A stretch of DNA of 64,000 nt from Bactrocera neohumeralis (Eukaryota; Arthropoda; Insecta; Diptera; Tephritidae), in the NCBI RefSeq assembly GCF_024586455.1, contig NC_065921.1, forward strand, positions 25,114,635 through 25,178,634. The letters are read 5' to 3'. A program made the position numbers and the translations under genes. The notes beneath the pieces are model-generated. The model was not told the origin of the DNA, searched no databases, and was given only the letters and a program-made list of their open reading frames with translations. Each line of letters starts with the position of its first letter. The stretch's first letter is position 1. Shown here one piece after another: positions 45,921 to 57,822 of this stretch.

Positions 45921-47914
45921 AGATTATTTTGCTTATTTGAGAAAGACCAGAAACCGACCTAGTTTTGAATGGCTTCTCCTTCTTTTATATGGTTCGCATT
46001 GTTAAAGGCAGGTCCTTATATCACAATTTGTTGTACAAAGTCGTGGTAACTCGAGGTGAAAACCTCAATAAAATTCTTTTCTATTCTAACTAAAGCACTT
46101 CACGACTAGAGCTGTCAGGTCTTGAAATTAATACAAATTTTTCAAGAAAACACACCTGTTGTTCGGCAAACTCTACATAACCTCCAAATGTGGATTATTT
46201 AATAGGCAAACAATAGAATGAAACAAAGCGCCAAAAAATGCAATTTGCAAATTTCATACATGGTATTATATGTTCTATAAGCAAATGAGATGTGTTATAC
46301 AAAAACAACAATAACAAAAACAAGTAAAAAATTTAAATTATCATTAATTGAGTTATAAAATGAAATTCCAGCGAAATAGCGAGCCAACGGCGCTAAGCTA
46401 TGAATATTTACTATGCGCGTGTAGAAAAACAAAAACAATAACAATAGCAACATACTTGCATAAATGTTAACTAAAATTCGACTTCTTCCAGAATTTAGTT
46501 TAGGCTTCTCCTCAATCAGACGCAATTCGTAATAAAAAAAAAGAAAACAAAAAACTAAAACAATAAAAACAAACTTTTGCACAAATAATATTATTTCGGG
46601 AGAAATTTGTGTCGCAGTTTCGAAACCAGTTATGGACAAAATTCCGACAGCACTATAGCGCAATGCCGCTGCCACCGTCGCTGTTGACGCCCGCTCCGTC
46701 GGTCTGGCATGTGAATCGGCAGCAGCGTTTGTTGTGTGTGTGGTTGTTGGCGGCCGTTTTGTTTTATTAACATGTGTTTCGATTGTTTTTGCGTTATTTT
46801 TGCCGTCATTGCCGTTGTTTTGGTTGTTGTTGTGTGTTTACTAAATGTAGCCTGAAGCGTGTTTTACTTACTGCTTTTCGCACTTTGCACTTATTTTGCA
46901 TTCATTAGCGATTTGTCCAGAGAAGTGCTCGGAAAGTGGCTTAATCAAATAGCGGCAGGCAGAAGGGGCGGACCACTTACAGGCATGACGACTTTCGCAT
47001 CGCTTACTTTTTGAAATGTTTAACATTTAAATGGGTGGTCTTCTTGGGAACCAAAAAAACGAAGAATTTGGAAATTCCAGAATGTTTCCGCGACTTTATT
47101 TTCGCGCATGCGTTAAACAGCCTGACAATTAAAATTAGTTTTTTTTAAGGAATTTATTGCAATTTGGGAATCACTGGCATGGCCTTTCAGAAAATGCGTT
47201 GGTAATTTGTTGATAAAACGCCACTCCCATTTTGTGTTGCATTGAAGCGACGCTGTTGTGTCACTTAAGTGCATGTGGGCGCGGTTTAAACCATCTTTTC
47301 AGTGGTTTACCGTTAAGCGATTGTCAAAAAATAACGAAGGATTACTTCGTGACATTAATAAATTTATGCGATTTTCGCATGCAAACAATTAATCGTGTCA
47401 ACTTGATGCCTTTTGAGGCATTTTATATGAACACAAAAGACTTAAGAAACGAACTTGCGCTCCTTAAGAGTTTGCCACTATACATATGTATATAGATATG
47501 TGTGTGTGATTTGAGCTTGGGTACGAGTATTTGCATACACATACATATAATTTAAACTAATTGAATTTTAATTTTTTATTTTAAGAATGAATTCCTAAAG
47601 CTTTCGAGTCTATGTTTGCTCACTCAGGACATATGTATATGTATGTATGTATATTTTACCCTAAGAGTGTATTCCGAAAGTATTTATGAACGGTTCTTAC
47701 CACAACAACACTCAAATTGAGTCTTCAATCTCAAGATATACTCAAAAAGTGAAAGAACCTCTAATCTAGAAACCCGTATTACGATCGGTTTTTTGGTAAC
47801 TGATAAAAAAGCTTTGGATATAGCACTATACACAAAATATCCTCATCACCACGATTTCTAACCTTGTGGGAATTTCAAAAATAAGAACTATGTATATTGA
47901 ATTTGTATAGTATG
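45921..47914. other. Intergenic stretch with a candidate minus-strand first exon
   Basis: 46,680-47,000 has the texture of a fly 5' leader on the minus strand (CA-rich words, CGG/GTC motifs). A consensus donor GTAAGTAAAA falls at 46,871-46,862 on the minus strand. The 126-codon minus-strand frame at 46,295-46,675 begins plausibly (MAAALRYSAVGILSITGFE) but turns into translated A/T-rich repeat. No coding gene is supported. 47,030-47,914 holds ATGT microsatellite and nothing else clear. Confidence 0.3.
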
Positions 47915-49580
47915 AATCTACATCCCTCCGAGGGATTGTGCGCTGGGTTTGGGACTCGCCACGTAAAAAACGTCCCTAATGAAAAGCAAGCAACAGCCTC
48001 GGATGAGAAACCCCCCTTCTAATGTCGACTGCGGCAAAAGCATGGGCATACACCTGGAATGTCCGGCCCCTTAATTGGGAAGATGCCGCTGCCGAGCTGG
48101 TTGATGTCCTCGTAAAAGTAAAGGCTGACATCACCGCCGTCCAAGAAATGCGATGGACGGGACAAGGACTGAGGCGAGTAGATTTACTACAGTGGCCATA
48201 TAAAGGAGCGCAAATTCTGTGTGGGATTCGTGGTGGGAGAAAAACGCAGTCTTCGGGAACTGACATTCACTCCGCTGGGTGAGCATCTAGCCATAATCTG
48301 CATCAAAACGAGGTACTTCAACATATCGCCGATTTGCGCCCACGCCCCGACGGAAGAGAAGGACGATGCGACCAAAGATACCTTCGAAAGCGGATGGGCA
48401 GGATATCTTTGGCACAACGCAAAATCTTTAGTAAATGAGCGCTTGGTTGAGCGCACCTTTGAGATCTCAAGCCAGGCTTTCTCCGGATCGAAAAACCACC
48501 AACCAGATCGGTCATGTTGTGATAGACCGAAGAGACGTGTCCAGTGTTTTAGACGCGCGTGCGCCGTAACATCGACTCGGATCACTATCTTGTTGCAGCC
48601 AAGATACGCACCCGCCTCTGTACAGCAAAAAACACCCGTCACAAGCACAAGGCAGGTTCGACGTCGAGAAGTTGCAATCACAACAGATAGCTGAACGACT
48701 ACTCGACTTGCACTCCTGCTCTCTGAGAGCACACATCAGCAACTCGGTATAAGGGAACTGTTGAACGGCATTTCAAGCTCTTTACGTACAGCTGCAAACG
48801 AAACCAATGGTTTTCTTGAAAGGCAAAAGAACAGCTGGTACGATGAGGAGTGCTGTGTCGCAGCGGAGAGAAAACCGACTGCCTACCTCGCAACGTTACA
48901 ATCGACCACAACACGTGCGGGAAGGGATAGATACCGAGAGTTGAAGAGAGAAGCGAAACGAGTGAGTACGAAGAGCTTGACAAAATGGAGGACAGAAAAG
49001 ATTCGGCGACTAGCAGAAGGTTTCAAGATCGGAGCATATTCGTGTAGAACCCCCAAAGGTGATCTAGTCATTGATGCCCAGAGCATACTTAAATTATGGA
49101 GAGAACACTTCTCCAACCTGCTGAATGGCAGTCAAAGCATAACAACAGGAAATGGTGAACCCTATTCCCCAAACGATAACGATGATGCGGACGTTTCATT
49201 GACTGAACTTGAAGAAATTCGAATAGCAATTACCGGTCTGAAGAACAACAAAGCAGCGGGGGCCGATGGATTGTCCGCCGAGCTATTCAAACACGTCGGC
49301 GAAAAACTGATAAGGATGATGCATCAACTTCTTTGTAGAATATGGTCGGACGAAAGCATGCCCGACGATTGCAATTTAAGTGTGCTCTGCCCAATCCACA
49401 AAAAGGGAGACCCCACAATCTGCGCCAATTACCGTGGGATAAGCCTCCTCAACATCGCATATAAGATCCTGGCTAAGCCTGGCATCTCCAATTGGCGCCA
49501 AACAGCGAAATGGAAGAACGACTGGCGCGCTGTTGTAAACTCGGCTATAACCGCGTATGCGGTATAGTCTACGTCTATAA
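47915..49580 (+). mobile_element. RTE-clade LINE, near-complete 5' half, dead
   Basis: It begins in the leader (CCCTCCGAGGGATTGTGCGC at 47,925). The endonuclease follows: AYTWNVRPLNWEDAAAELVD, VKADITAVQEMRWTGQG (about 48,045-48,165). After a frameshift come CGFVVGEKRSLRELTFTPLG and LAIICIKTRYFNIS. A degenerate linker follows, then the reverse transcriptase N-terminus NSWYDEECCVAAERK (about 48,830) and LKNNKAAGADGLSAELFKHV (about 49,240-49,300). It continues through HKKGDPTICANYRGISLLNI (about 49,400). After YKILA the sequence jumps to a C-terminal KNDWRAVVNSAITAYAV, so the YADD palm is deleted. Not functional. Confidence 0.85.
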
Positions 49581-49609
49581 TGAAGTAGAAGTAGTTTTTA
49601 TGTCGATAT

Positions 49610-50040
49610 GTAACAATAGGTGAAACAAGACTGCATAATTTCACTCCGAAGTTCCTCGACATCAAACGGCTGCACACGATGAATCCGCTTTTGGCTTCAG
49701 TATTTTGGAATGCGCATAGCATCATTTATGTTGGCTAGCGTTATTGGATCGTTTTAAGGACAAAATGTTTCACCAAGACAGTGCGCCGTGTCATAAGTTA
49801 GTGACAACCATGGCAAAAATACAGGAATTGGGTTTTGAATTGCTTCTGTATCCACCGTATTCTAAATATCTGGCCCCCAGCGACTATTTCTTGTCGCTCA
49901 GATCTCAAAAGATTGCTTAAGCGGGGTCTTCCCGTACTTATCGAACCGCACTCGTATCATATGTTACTCATCCGCCATGGTGTAGAAATATTCCTACCTG
50001 CGACAATTCGTACATTAGCACGTTTAGTAGAATAATCGAT
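49610..50040 (+). mobile_element. Mariner C-terminal fragment
   Basis: Plus-strand text ASLLDRFKDKMFHQDSAPCH (second catalytic Asp in HQDSAPCH, about 49,780), then MAKIQELGFELLLYPPYS and LAPSDYFL (third catalytic region, where the usual Asp-Leu is Tyr-Leu in KYLAPSD). The end resembles the YxNGIEML region. It lies just beyond the 3' end of the thr gene. The N-terminal half is absent apart from a short KLHNFTPKFLDIKR-like piece. Confidence 0.7.
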
Positions 50041-50085
50041 TAAAATTCGTTAAAAGCTTTCAGGTTAATCAAAATAAGCGTCACC

Positions 50086-50091
50086 TTTATT
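50086..50091 (-). terminator. Candidate poly(A) signal for thr
   Basis: The coding strand reads AATAAA about 195 bases after the TAG stop at 50,284-50,286. It would give a short 3' UTR ending near 50,070, beside the mariner fragment. Confidence 0.4.
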
Positions 50092-50283
50092 AATTTTTTG
50101 ATATTTGAGCACAACAAATTAATGCGTTTGATTCAAAATATGAAAACTAGAAAATATAAAAACACTACAAAAATATTAATGAAAGAGTAAGCTAGAATAA
50201 TTTAATAGTCTAGGAAAAAGTGTTGCAGAAATTTAACTACATAAAAAAAATAATATAAATAAGAGTTAAAAAAAAAAACAAAA

Positions 50284-53200
50284 CTATTGCCTGGCACGCC
50301 TGCTCAACGTTCTGCTAACGGTCACGGGTGGTGCAACGTTTTCATCGTTATTGCTGGTCGGTGCTTTTCGGGTTGCGCGTGCGCGACCACGAGTTGTGCT
50401 GTTCGTGCTTGCATGCTCCTTCGCCTTGCTTGCGGTTTGTGCGGCAGGTGATAAAATCTTAATTTCCGTCTCCATTGTGATCACTTTCAGGGTGCGTACT
50501 TCGGTTTTAGTACGTGTGCGTGATTTCGTCGTAGTCGACTTTTTATCCTCGGTTACTTTGATCCTTTCTACAACTTGTATTTGTGGTTCGCTTGGGACGA
50601 GTGTGGTTGTCTCGCTGCTGGCGGACACGCTCACTTCTGCTGAGGCGGGCTTTGCATTCGTTTCTTTACTTCGGCGCTTGGTTGGTGCAGCACGCGGTGC
50701 TTTTTTGGTGGTGCCTTTGGCATTTGTGGTTTTTGGCGGTGCTGTTAGTTTACCGAAAGTCGAATCGGGCGTTTTGAAAGTATCGGTGTTGTCGTCGGAA
50801 ACAGCAATAACTTCGGGCGTTTGTTCTTTGCGCGCTTTTGCTTCTTTCAGTTTGGGTGTGCAGCTCTTATTTGGCACTAATGTGGGCTCATCGTCGCCAG
50901 CCAAGTCTATGGATTCAAATTTACGACAAATATTCGAAAGATTCTCATTGTGGCGACTAGCTTTGGTAACACTACACTTTTTGCTTAATATGGCACTGGC
51001 GCTGGTTTGGATATTTAATGCCTCACTCTGTTTACTACTCGCATCATCACTATCCAACAGATCCACAGATTCGATGCGTTGACAACGATTCAGTATATTG
51101 TCGATATCAGAATCGGGCGTAGAATTCGACGAATGGCTGGACGAATCGTTAGCAGCAGCTCTAATTTCGCGCAGCTTTCTTGCTGTCAGCGATTGTGTGC
51201 TTCCTTTTACACTTTTAGCACCGTTTTTGGCTGGCGTTTCAGTGGCCAAAAGTTTTTTCGCTTTTCTCGCCGTCAAAGTCAACATTTTCTCTTTGGTTTT
51301 GCTAACCTCTGGCAACCGCGCAACAGCACGCCTAGGCGTATGTTTGTTTAGACTCTCGTCACTGTCGTATATTTTGAAAGCAGCAGTTGGCAGCTTTTTC
51401 CCCGTTTTAGCTGCTGCCGGCACTTCCTTTGCCAACACCGTCACGTCTCCCAAATCGGGTGACACATTAAATGCCAGCGCGCGCCGCAAGCCACCCTGAC
51501 TCTTATTTTCTTTCTGCATGGACATCTCTTTCTTTGTAGCACGCAATTGTAAGAGAAAATTAATGTGATAAACGGTATCAACATTTCCCTTTACACTACT
51601 GTAGCGCAGCAGACCCGCTTGCAGACAATTTAAGGCCTTTTCGTATTTCTTATGCGTACGCAGATAGTTGACGTAGTGTTGCAAGTTCAGCAGTTGTATA
51701 TTCTGGAAATTGATACGTAGGAAATTGTTTTGCTGATGCGTTTCCAACCATTGCTGACTAGTTTCATAGAAATCCTCCAGTTTGTCATGATTATCGACAA
51801 GAAAGTAGAGTCTGGCATTCAAGCAACCGACCATAAAGCAACACCATTGTAGAATCTCATATTGTTGCAACGTATCGTTGCAGGCTATTTGGAGAAAGCG
51901 TGTAAGTCCATTTTCTCGCTGTATTGATGGGCTAAGTTGCATTTTGAGCTAAGTTTTGGGAAAAATATTAAAAGGAGATGTTAACTACAATTTTATATGA
52001 AAAGTTTTCCGAAAAAAAAATACATCAGTTTATTAGCATACCATTTTTGTGGGCGATGCATGCAACGGTATCATTTTGCGCAGCGGCTCCATGCCCGAAT
52101 GCAGCAACTCCAATGTGTTGTAAGCGTTTGGGACTGCCAGTTTCTTTTCAACGGCGCGTGCTTCACTCAATTGCCGCAAATCTTCCATACTTTTTTCACC
52201 CAGTATATATTCAATCAATTTTACTTTGATCTGTGCATAAAAAAAATCAGTTAAAAACAAGAAAAAATATATACTTCGGCTGCCTCGAAGCTATAATACC
52301 CTTCATTAGGGCAAATCCTGCGACAGCCGTTTCTATAATACCGCAATTGACGCGTATTTTCTTGGGCCAAGGGCCGTTTTTCCAGCGATCTAAGCTTGTT
52401 TGGATCGCGGGCATTAGATAACCGCTACAATAACAACAACAACGACACCCTTCAAGAGTGATTTTATTATAGCAATTATATATATAACTATTTACCTAGA
52501 TAGATAGATAGACGAGAATTCCACCGCGACCTTAAGTCTATTGTGCCCTCGCCTAACTCAAAAAGAATCACCTAGCCCCTGCATATTGATAAAGTCCAAT
52601 ATACTGCTTGTAGGTGGCAGTGAGGCGATGTCATTCCTATTAGGAAACATGGATCCCAGGTCCTTTATCCTGTGTCTGCAGACTGCAGGTGTTGTGGAGT
52701 TTAAGGCTCTCTGTCGCAGAATCGGCAATCTGCACAAGAAGCTGGCATATTGTATAAGTGCTTCTTCAGCTTGGAGTTGCCCGTGTAGAAATTGACAAGT
52801 AGGCTAAATTTTTCCATAGAGAGGTTGATTACATGTTTAAACCTGCTGAAATTATAACCCCCCATTAGAAACTTGGCATGGAGCATGCCTTGGAGTTGTT
52901 GTCAATACCTCTCTCTGCCTACTTCTTCTTCTTTGCCGAGCATCTCCTTTATGGTACCGCGATGAAGGGTTCAGGCTCATCAGCCAGTTAATTCCCGACT
53001 ATTTACATTACCTATATGTCTAACTAAATTTAAAAACTTGCAACGGTTTGCATCTAACAAAAGATTTTAGTGGTTCTTTCTAGGCACCTTGTTAGATATA
53101 AACAGCCTTCAAGTCGAATTATGGTTCCTTAATAAGGAAAGAAAGATATTTTATATAGATTTTGATCAGTCAGCGTGAACAACAGCTCCATATGCTTTAT

Positions 53201-56200
53201 ATATAATCAAAAACTTAATTTTGACCGATTTGTTTTGATTATATCGTTATCTTGAATAATATTGCTTGCTAAATTTGATGAAGATATATTGTCAAATAAA
53301 AAAATCATACAATAACTTGATTTTGATTTATCAGTTTGTATGACAGCTATAACCTATAGTGTTCGGATATTGGCGTTTCCCACAAATTAGCAGCTTCTTG
53401 TGGAGAAAAGGACCTGAACAAAATTTCATATTGATATCTCAAAAACCGAGGCAATATACACAAACTAAACATGCCCTTCAGGGTATTAAAAAATAAATAA
53501 AAAAATATTTAATTTTTTGTTGTGCTCACCTGCGCCTTTTGCACATATTCCATTTGTAAATTAATCCACGCCCACATAGCTAGCATTTGTATTATGCGCA
53601 AGGCCGAACCGGATTGCAGCAGCAGCTTAAAGGTGCCAGCGAAATATGAATTCACAAAATGATCGCATAAACGATTGGCGGCACACTCGGCCACCTGCTC
53701 TATAAGACTCAATAGTAAAATCGTGTATGACATTAATTCGCTGTTCGAGAGTTTGAAGAAATCACCGCGAAAGCGCTCCAACGTGTCCTCCATTTCACGT
53801 AGCAGGCAACGCTGTGAGAGTTGAGTTTCTCGTCGTTCTGCTACACTATCCAAATGCTTCCATAAAATACGAAATTTGACAATATCGACTGTGCCAAGCA
53901 CCACATTATATTTGCCCTGCTGATTCGGCAACTCGGCGTGCACCTGATGAACATACTGCAACAAGACTTGTGCATAGTTGAGATGGCCGATTCGTGCATA
54001 ATAGTGTGCCATTTGGCACAGGCACATAAGCACATGGTTTTGGTGGCGTTTAATAAGCGTCGGCAACTGTTGTAAGGCGTTTAATAAGAAATTTTGCTTG
54101 CGTGCCACTTCTACAGCCAAGTCTATGCTATTTTGTGAATTTAGAAAGTATTCGCTGTTTTCACAGAAATAGGCGAGACTACGTAAGGAATTGTATTCAT
54201 CGTTAATTAAATTTGTCACCCGATAGTGTAGAATCCAAGCTTCCGTTGCGACATCCAAATAGCCTGCCAATTGCAAATACAACGCAAGTGAGGTTAAGTC
54301 TTCTACGATGGACTCCCAATCGATGTACACCTCATTGCTGAGTATCGGTTCAGCGTCAGCCTGCAAAGTACAGTGTTAATTTATTGTTTATGATTTATAT
54401 ATAAAATAATTGTTTATACTTTTTCATAGAATTCGCGAAAGGCTTCCAAAGCCGTTTCAGCTTGCTTTACATATTTGACTTCATGTGTCACGGTTAGCGT
54501 TGACAATTCTTTGCGTTGCCACAAATCCTCTATGTTGTCCTCTTGGAATTTTATTTCCACTGCCAATGAGTCTTTACGAACTTTCAAGGCATCATGCAGC
54601 AGCGCTGTATTTATATGTGCCCAGCAGAGTTGTTCCAAACGTGTCAAACCCGCGGTTTTATCTATCTTCTGCTCCAATTCTTTGCAGAGTTGTTGCAAAC
54701 GTGTAGCTACTGCGGTCGTTAGAGGACCAGCACCACGTGCCACCAACACTTCACCATACATTGAAGGACTACAGCGCATTAGCGTCATTTGAAGTTGAAC
54801 ACAGCTCTTATGGTACTTAAGAAACTGCTGTGTTTCTAACCAATGTAATAAGTGCTTCTGTGGTGTGTCCAGAAAAACCTTAAATGGATTGTGACTTTCC
54901 ATAGCTATTTGCAAGATGCATTGTCCGGGCGTCACGTGTGACGAGGCCGTGTGGAAGTGTCCAATGCGGGTACGCAAAGTAGTAACGTCAGGCCAAATAC
55001 TTTCCTGCAGCATGGAAGCAATGTGTGCGACATGTAGATCTAATGTTAAACTTGTTTCGTTTGATTCCAACGTCATTTTGTATAGACGGCGCAATAGCAG
55101 CGTCCAATCTTTAATGGAGAATTTATGACGTATGCGTAAGAGAAATTCAGCTAATGTTATGCAAAGACGTTTTTGTGCTGGCGTGCGCATATCCAATGTC
55201 AGTTGTACGACGCATGTGTAGAGTAATTTCAATTCTGTCGAATCAGGCGTTATACAAGCGAGAGAATCAAGCACACTGACACCATGGCGCATCAACGTCA
55301 GCAATTGCGTACGTAAGCTGATAAAAAGATGATCACTTTCCGCTGATGAGTCATCCACAGCCAAGGCATAGGATGAAAAGGCAGCTAATGAACTAATAAC
55401 AAAGGAAATTATTGTATGTTTTCTAGCGCTGGTGCAGCAATCAAATTTTAATAATTTCGTCTCAGTAATACGTGGCGCTAAACGTATACAGCCTAATATT
55501 AATTCGTAATGCGATATATAACATTCAATACTGGTCATGTGTTGCCAAAAAAATGAGAATGGTGTGGTGGTGTGTTGCTGTACATGCGTCAAAAGTACCG
55601 CTATTATAACCGGCACATCTGTAAACCAACGCTCTTGCATTAACATTTCCCCATAGCGTTCAAAGAAAGAAGTCAGCTTTTGACTTAGATCTTTGTATAT
55701 ATCCTTAAATTCGCCTGGATTCGGTAAGCCATAAACTAGTTTCACCAGATAATATAGGAGTGAAAATACATAATTGGAACTTTTGTCAGTAGCAAACACA
55801 GACATTTCACGGCATGCGCGCAAATGCCGCAAAGCCAGTTGTTGCTGTAGTCTATCCGGCACATCTAACTGAAAGAAAACAGTAAGCGCTTCTAAATGTC
55901 GTTGACAATGTGCTTGCAATTCTTCCTTTGATGGTTGCGTTGTACGTATTTCCTTAAGTAACGTGAAAAAAGCATCATACATTTGTGTTTTATTTGCAGG
56001 AAGTGTGGCGAGATAATTAAAAACTGTGGAAACTCGCTTTGGCACCAGATATTGTATGAAATCTGCTATTAACTCCGGATATGTAAAATTTTCACTTTTG
56101 TTACACTGCAGCATACGCTTAAATAATTCTTTTAGTGCCTCTATAATGTCGGCGATATATTCCTGAGCAAGAGGGGCATTTACGCGTACGTGATTGTGTT

Positions 56201-56699
56201 GACAAAGTAAGTGTTGCAAGTACATGCCTAATATAACTTTATAATCGCCTTCACTCTGCAGATAACTAGTATAATTTGCAACAAGGTCACATATTCTTTT
56301 AGCCTCAGTAAAGTTTTTCTATTGGTAAAAATTTTACATTAAATAGTTTATTTAAAAAACAGAATTGGACTTTCGTTTCACCTTATCTGCAATCAAATGA
56401 TGTAAATATCTAACATGTTCCAGGTACATTGTCCAATATTTAGCGCTCATTGATGGTTGAATATGCTTCCCCACTACATGCACCAATGTATCACAGTAGA
56501 CATCATAGTGTTTGCCTTCCGTCTTCGCAGCAATAGTACAAATGGCACGCAATACTGATAATGCAAGTTGCATTTCGCGTCTATTGGAATCCTTATTCCC
56601 ATTCTCTTTCAGAGTTTGAAGTTGTTGTTGAACCCTCTGCATTGCGTTGACGGCCATTTCTCGTGTGCCTCCAAATGCCGCTTCATATTCGGTCGACAT
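50284..56699 (-). CDS. thr: Three rows-like separase-associated scaffold protein
   Basis: Five exons: 56,699-56,382, 56,318-54,420, 54,360-53,530, 52,230-52,042 and 51,948-50,284, giving about 1,633 residues. All four introns are phase 0, and their donors and acceptors follow GT-AG. The start is ATG at 56,699 (MSTEYEAAFGG). Residues 1 to about 1,200 are helical, superhelix/TPR-like text (for example ARIGHLNYAQVLLQYVHQVH in exon 3). The last 430 are basic, Ser/Thr-rich and probably disordered. No caspase-like peptidase domain follows, as expected for Drosophila, where separase is split: THR binds the protease SSE and the securin PIM to free sister chromatids at anaphase. The tail holds a KEN box (about 1,225), duplicated LTARK blocks and a duplicated ESVDL/ESIDL motif. 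Identification rests on architecture and motif texture, not on a search. It is divergent from the transporter gene. Confidence 0.65.
52262..52450 (-). repeat. Terminal-hairpin repeat end joined to a CAA-tailed repeat
   Basis: The first 40 bases are the complement of the hairpin end found at 63,790-63,830. The remainder ends AACCGCTACAATAACAACAA on the plus strand, like the retroposon-type repeat at 27,393. Two short repeats appear to be joined here. Confidence 0.45.
52530..52990 (-). mobile_element. R1/LOA-like LINE C-terminal fragment
   Basis: The minus strand reads AKFLMGGYNFSRFKHVINLS, LLVNFYTGNSKLKKHLYNM and ADCRFCDREP (about 52,880-52,700), the C-terminal cysteine block after RNase H. 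This is the same LINE type as at 20,130-21,500. Confidence 0.65.
53180..53500 (-). repeat. Dispersed repeat of the terminal-hairpin family, fragment
   Basis: It carries the family blocks TTTATCAGTTTGTATGACAG, CTATAACCTATAGTG and GAAAAGGACCTGAACAAAATT. It also has GATATCTCAAAAACCGAGG, ending near a CCCTTCAGGGTAT block. It lies just upstream of the thr exon 3 donor. Confidence 0.5.
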
Positions 56700-57822
56700 T
56701 TTCTTTCCAATTTATTTTAACTTACATATGCGCGTCAATAATATATTTTCACGTCATATAAAACTATTTATACTACCCAATCAATCGTTCTATGATTTTA
56801 AATTAAAAGTCAATTATTTGTCTTTTGGCGCTTTTGCAGTACAGCCAACGTTTATAAAATAACTTAAGTGGTGCCAAGTGCAATGCAGTGTTGCCATTTA
56901 AAACGTAGTAACAAGCGCTGAAATACCTCAATAAAGATAAAATTTATTTGTAAGTAATTTTTTCCTTAATTGTATGTATATCATTCTTTATCGTAATTCA
57001 TAAAAACAGAAGATAACAATTAAATTATAATATAAAATTGCTATACTAAATATTTGATACGTGTTCCATAATTTAGTAGACGTAGAAGTGTTAATACATT
57101 CATAATTTTTCACCAGTCTGGCTACTACACTCCAGCTGGCAATTGTTTGTATTTTGCTTCGCTGTTTTGTTTTAACAAAAATATTAGCATTTTTCTTTGC
57201 CAATCAACAACAAGTATATTGGCGATTGCTTCAGTGCGAAATCGTTTGCCACACCGTCAATAATTTAAACTTTTGTTTATCGCGTAACGCGAGTGAATTA
57301 ATGTAGTGTTTATATTATTTACATGTGTGTGTGTGTAGGCAAAATAAAAATACGTGGTTTCCGATTGTACAATGTTTGAAAACATTTTATTATCTTATCT
57401 ACATTTTCAGTTTTAGTACATTTAAGGTATATCAAGTTGGTATTCAATGTTTAAATTAAAAAGCTTTGTTAATATATATATATATGCGCAATATATTTAT
57501 GTACCTATTTGTATTTTTGTAGACGGAAGGCGGAAGCAAAATTTGTTTAGTTTATATAAAGTACATGCTATCGTGCCAACAAGTTCAATTTATTGTCGAA
57601 TTGGAGAAAGTTTTCATTAACGGTTTGCAGTTGAAATCATACACATTCGAGGTATACAACGTAACGCCCACCCACATTATTTTAAAACAGCTGAGTTACG
57701 AACTATTTGCCGTTAGAGGAACGCATGCGGTTGGCGCAACTTTCTTCAGCCCTTGAACTAATAACCTTGCAAGGTAGTCCCCTGATAACGGCATTTCTTG
57801 ATTGATACAATTTTATTGCAAC
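56700..57822. promoter_or_regulatory. Divergent intergenic region of thr and the SLC38A10-type gene
   Basis: About 1.1 kb separates the two start codons. 56,880-57,300 is moderately less AT-rich. TCAGTG at about 57,229 could be an initiator for the plus-strand gene. TATATAAA at 57,553 is a second, TATA-like possibility. (GT)n lies at about 57,325-57,337 and (TA)n at 57,472-57,484. I cannot place either start site firmly. Confidence 0.4.
57565..57756 (+). other. Possible upstream ORF in the transporter leader
   Basis: ATG at 57,565 opens a 63-codon frame (MLSCQQVQFIVELEKVFING) that closes 66 bases before the transporter start codon, on the same strand. Its texture is coding-like, but I recognise nothing. 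If the leader starts upstream of it, it could dampen translation of the transporter. If the TATA-like box at 57,553 is used, it would be skipped. Confidence 0.25.

Larger units (their letters stand above)
52231..53529. other. thr intron 3, enlarged by repeats
   Basis: A 1.3 kb intron, whereas the other three thr introns are 59-93 bases. It holds a terminal-hairpin repeat end at 52,262-52,300 (ACTTCGGCTGCCTCGAAGC), a CCGCTACAATAACAACAAC tail near 52,430-52,450, a LINE tail at 52,530-52,990, and a further dispersed-repeat copy at 53,180-53,500. Confidence 0.7.

Noticed and set aside
46295..46675. 126-codon hydrophobic ORF (MAAALRYSAVG...)
   Set aside because: After the first 35 codons it is only translated A/T-rich repeat; no homology recognised and no clear splice sites inside.
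50351..51082. 243-codon plus-strand ORF
   Set aside because: It is the antisense shadow of the low-complexity thr tail exon and begins on no convincing start.
57565..57822. Upstream ORF as a true N-terminal exon of the transporter
   Set aside because: It ends in a stop before 57,823, and the transporter family motif starts right after the 57,823 ATG; no donor joins them.
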